From: Amphibalanus amphitrite
Lineage: Eukaryota; Arthropoda; Thecostraca; Balanomorpha; Balanidae
Direction: 5' to 3'
NCBI RefSeq assembly: GCF_019059575.1
Contig: NW_024881692.1
Location: forward strand, 434,001-498,000
Length of the DNA stretch: 64,000 nucleotides
Position 1 is the first letter of the stretch; every line of letters begins with the position of its first letter. The position numbers and the translations under genes are program-made. Shown here piece by piece: positions 60,133 to 64,000 of the stretch. The notes below the pieces were generated by a model that was given only the letters and a program-made list of their open reading frames with translations, did no database searches and had not been told where the DNA came from.

Positions 60133-63020
60133 TCAGCAGCCGTCGGTGGGCCTGCTGTCAGTCAGCTGTAGTCCTGTTGAGTCAGTACACGGCAGACCAG
60201 GCTCCGACCCTGGCACATCATCCACCTTACCACCCGCCTGCCACCGGGAGTACCGGGACAGATCACGTCTGATCCGGTCCCTGACCCGATCCGCCAGCGT
60301 GAAGAAGATGAAGATGAAGACGCCCTGCAGGGTGTTCAGGACGACGAACGCGTACCAGAGCGGCGGGAAGTCGAGCCAGGTGGCGACCAGACCCACCAGC
60401 CACGAGAGGCCAGTGATGGTGGCCAGGCGGCTGTATAAGCGCAGATTTGTCTGGGGGCAGAGGGCCGGGGAGGTCAGATGTGGGTCATGTGGGTGCGGCC
60501 TAGGTGGAATGGTGATATTGTGGTCAAGGTCCCGGATCATGTAACTTGTAAGCAAAGCTTGACGTGCACTAGCATCAGACACGAAGTGGAATTTTGACCA
60601 CATGACTGAGCGCAGATATAAAGTGAAAGTTTGACGTTTTAATTCGCACGCGAAGGCCACATGAAATTAGAATTATCCATCCTAATCTTATTTCAAGTTA
60701 ATTAGGCACCCCAGCCGACATCTTCTCCTCACCTTTGTTGGGCCACAAGACATGGATGCCGTCGCTCGCCCTGTTCTTCTGATAACGCTGGCACTTCCCA
60801 GAAACAGCGCCACATTGGCCACCATGATCAGAATGAGCGGCATGGCGAAGAACACCATGAGGGCTCGGCGGCGGCTGAACCAGCAGACCCTCTCTCCGAA
60901 CGCAGGGCGGTAGGCACTGGTCGGGTCGGCTGAGGAGTCAGTTCCGACAGCGGCGGCCACCAGAGCTGCCGTCAGGACGCAGACGTACAGCAGGTAGAGA
61001 AGGTAGCGCTTCCGATGACGACCGGAGGTGACGCGTAGCTCAGTCATCGCTTGCCTGTAGGGAATGCTTCAGAGTCAGTGGAGCGTTACAAGTGTGTTTG
61101 TGAGACATGCAAGCGCCGGAAGCGTGATACGCATCTGCAAGATTGTTGGCACATACGACGCGTACCAAGGTAGCAAACAAAGCACATCTACAATAAGAAC
61201 AACCGAACCGACTCAATAACAACATCCAAATCATTCAAACATCCAAAGACAAATAACAATAACAACTTTGTTACACACCACAGCTCCTAAGACAGACGTC
61301 TTATCACTTACCTCAAGGTGATGAACACGTCGAAGGCCATGACGTTCATCCAGAGGAAGGACGCAATGAAGGCGGTGTACATGACGATGCCGAGAGTGCG
61401 ACATCCTTCGCTGCCCGCCGTCTCGAACGGTGAGGTCACAAAGCAAACGTATCCCAGCAGGAGACACACGCAGAGTGATGCCAGGTTCTTACCGGAGAGA
61501 TTCCTCAAGTCCGGCACTAGGCAGAAGAGCACCAGGTGACAGCACAGGCAGAAGATGGAACCAGCAAGAAACACCAGCGAGAGAATCGTCAGGGCATAGT
61601 CGAACTTGCGGAAGTCGGAGGCTACCGAGCAGATGGCCAGCTCCCCTTGACGCATCTCGAACTCGCCATGCCTGAAGATGAGCTCGTACTGTTCCACCAA
61701 CACGGTGCCGTCAGGACGCTCGATGAACTCACCAGGTGAGAGATAGATCTTTGGGCAGCGCTGGAAGTCGACGGCCTCTTGCGTTTTGTTGTCATCTTCC
61801 TTGACATTGTTTCCGTTCTCGGGGAAGACGATGGTGCCTTTACCATTGGGTTTGCCCGTTCTCGACTTCTTTTCTGCCACACACACATTGTTCTCTAGCT
61901 TGAAACCCTCGTCACAAGATAAGGAACGGCATTTGATGAATGCCTGGTCCCAAAATTCACCATCATCACACACCGTTTTTGCACCGACAATGTTACTCCC
62001 GGTGTCTTCAGTCACATCCAGCAATATGGTAAACGCCTGCACATTGAAATCGCGGCGAATAAGACCTCGCTGCCCGAGCTCCATATCGCATATCATGTCA
62101 ACAGCATTCACTCCGTTACAGAGTGCACAGTGCGGGTTGCGAAACGACAGTTTGTCTGCATCATGGATTGCAGCTCTGACTTCAGAGTCGAACGCCTTGG
62201 CAGTGTAGGCGCCGCAGAGTTCGGCGACTTCAGGATCGTTCCAGGACTCTGGGCAGCTGTCCACAAGCGGCTGACAGTGACGCACAACATCCGTCACGGT
62301 CTCTGGCATGAACGGGTCCACGAAACACGCATGGACCACCTCCGTGTCGTTAAGCATCTGACTCAGTCCCCACTGGCCACCGCCCAAGTCCTTCAACGTC
62401 ACGTTCGCACCCTTGCTCGCCGTGGGGCACTCGAGTCTCGTGGGCCACGAGACGGCTTCGTCGGTGTCCTCGTGGCACAGCGCACACGCCCAGTTGCGGT
62501 AGGTGAGACCAGTGCGCCGGTTTGTCACAAGCGCCTGTGCCTGGAGATTCTCCGGAGAGCCGACTTCACACATCTGCCTCACCTCATCCTTTGGCCATTC
62601 GGTCGGACACTCCGACACCACGTACACCCCCGTGTACTGACGTAACGGCATACACTTCACGTCACTCCTGGGCGTTTCAGCAGCTCGGTCTGCGTCACGG
62701 CAGCAGTCCCCGAACATGCCACAGGCATTGTCACAGTAGCAGCCGAGCAGGTACCAGTCCTCCTTCCTCCGCGGCTGGCGACCCTCGCGCTCACACACGT
62801 GCCACGGACAATCTGGGTAGTTGTTGGCGGCTAGGTTGACCTGGATGCGTTTTGTCAAGTTCGACGAGGTGTCTGTGGGTCCGTTGAAGACAATCCTACT
62901 GTCCTGGGTCTGCGCGCTGGCCACCGCGACAACGAAAACCAAGGTCACTGCGACGCCCATTGTCGAGAGGCACCGCATGGGAAGCGTCCTTTTCAAAACC
63001 CGGCTGGATGAGCGAGCCAT
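60133..63020 (-). CDS. Methuselah-like G-protein-coupled receptor, 3 coding exons (782 aa)
   Basis: A seven-helix receptor of the secretin-type (class B) Methuselah group at the cell surface; ligand unknown. Exons: 63020-61312, 61054-60733, 60450-60133, all GT-AG, open over 2349 bases. The open frame also extends upstream of the ATG at 63020; a start at 62978 would give a better signal peptide (MRCLSTMGVAVTLVFVVAVA, cut near ASA). The ectodomain has a somatomedin-B-like Cys cluster (CYCDNACGMFGDCC, residues 94-107) and two copies of a CPxxW...EVxxxC...CALC module (about 138-182 and 256-301). TM1 is at about 473-500; NLASLCVCLLLGYVCF and the C...SFLWMNVMAFDVF segment are TM2 and TM3. Exon 2 carries TM4-TM5; exon 3 carries TM6-TM7 with LNTLQGVFIFIFF. 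The tail is short and Arg-rich. A strong GTAAGG donor inside exon 3 (at 60232) hints at an alternative tail. Confidence 0.9.
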
Positions 63021-64000
63021 GCCCACCCTCCTGTCACAGCCCGGCGCTACTGGCACGTCGACTGTCACTAATCCTCGTTTATGCCCCCGAGAGCTGGCAC
63101 AGTTCCAGTCCTTTCCGCGATAACTACTTCCACCTGCGTCCCGTGCACGGCACTCCGGACACGCTCACCACACTGACAGGCTCGCCAAATGCCGCCGCCC
63201 GGCGCCGCTGCCCCGCTGTTCCGTCAGCACGCAGACGGATCCCGGAACTCGCCGGTTTCACTGAAAACCGGCCAAGCGACGCGCCACCACGCTCGCGAAA
63301 CGAGGCACCACACGGCTCACTGTCCACGCCTTTCACGGTCCGCGAACTGCCAACTGATATCAACCTTTGGGTCAAACTTTCCTCACAGTTCTCTGTTTTT
63401 ATCTAGACACCGCGTATTACGACCCCACACTGGACGTTTTGGAACGCTGACTGGCGGGACGAGCGGAGGGCGGCCGCGGGCCGGGCCGGCCACAGTGACG
63501 TGCCATCCCTTGACGTCACATACCGGCTAGTGACGTCACAGAGACGGAGGCGCCTGATTGGCGGAGCGGCTCCGGTGGATGTGGGTGAGGTGCGGGTTAT
63601 CCCACATAGCGCTGTCCAGCGGTCAGCTCCCGGTGAAGTATCCGGCCGTGTGGGCACTGTGAAGGTCGAGGGAGGCTCAGGACAAGTCCGGACCAGCATA
63701 TTTAGAGAAGAGATGAGAGCTCTGCATATCTGAAACTTGCTACTTTTCAATGCATTTTGCACCGAAGATCGAGGATCGGCGACATGCTTTCCCAGAAGGA
63801 TGTCAGCCTACTTTTTAAACATTTTTTTTTTTTTTTACGATTTACCCAGAAAGTTATAAGCCATAATCAACACTTAGCGACTTTTTTGCTGCGAAGATGT
63901 TTTCCAACATATTTCGCCAGTTGCGATTCCGCAATTTCCGGTTATAACGCAAGACGGCACCAGGCTCTGGAAGAATAGGCGTAGGTATTTATTTCAAGCA
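63021..64000 (-). promoter_or_regulatory. 5' flank of the GPCR gene
   Basis: CpG-rich at 63170-63620. Two CRE octamers lie at 63511-63518 and 63531-63538. On the minus strand an ATAAAAA box (63402-63396) and a TCAGTT initiator (63357-63352) are about 46 bases apart, longer than usual, so the core promoter is only a suggestion. The last 300 bases contain a T-run near 63820 and no gene. Confidence 0.4.
63511..63538. promoter_or_regulatory. Pair of CRE sites (TGACGTCA)
   Basis: Two perfect CREB/ATF octamers, each followed by CA, start exactly 20 bases apart (about two helical turns), 490-520 bases upstream of the GPCR ATG. A half-site TGACG lies just before at 63496. Confidence 0.5.

Overview
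The window is eukaryotic nuclear DNA from an animal, most likely an arthropod and perhaps a crustacean. That rests on spliced genes, a Methuselah-like receptor, a Centrocortin/CDR2-type coiled-coil protein and a dense load of non-autonomous DNA transposons. It is an inference from gene content; no sequence in the window names the species. There are four protein-coding genes I can support. I see no rRNA, CRISPR array, LTR element or reverse transcriptase.

Plus strand: a CDR2 / Centrocortin homologue runs over about 25 kb (27693-53053) in eight coding exons whose junctions are all in frame (653 codons plus stop). Two more exons further left (7858-8020 and 11415-11562) end in the same phase with strong donors and may be alternative first exons. 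Intron 2 (12.8 kb) contains an intronless antisense gene for N-terminal asparagine amidohydrolase (NTAN1, 38214-39149). To the right, on the minus strand, are a six-exon TEX47-like gene (54920-57297) with a perfect RFX X-box upstream, and a three-exon Methuselah-like GPCR with a somatomedin-B-like module (60133-63020).

The rest is largely transposons. Six hAT-type elements have perfect 8-bp target duplications and one more looks related. There is one TA-flanked element, one long-inverted-repeat element, one tRNA-derived SINE and a set of TTAA-flanked (piggyBac-like) elements. Nesting is common: a hAT with a 20-bp minisatellite sits inside the TA element (2632-6071), and a TTAA element carrying a foldback sequence sits inside a hAT (19686-24138). 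In CDR2 intron 2 three TTAA elements abut end to end and share TTAA sites (34028-36888).

The most unusual observations are: the intronless NTAN1 nested in CDR2; three same-phase candidate first exons; tandem duplication of exon ends together with their 5' splice sites at CDR2 exons 2 and 4; the end-to-end TTAA elements with many AGGTCA half-sites; and the X-box in front of the TEX47-like gene. The first 27 kb has no gene I can identify beyond the two candidate first exons.
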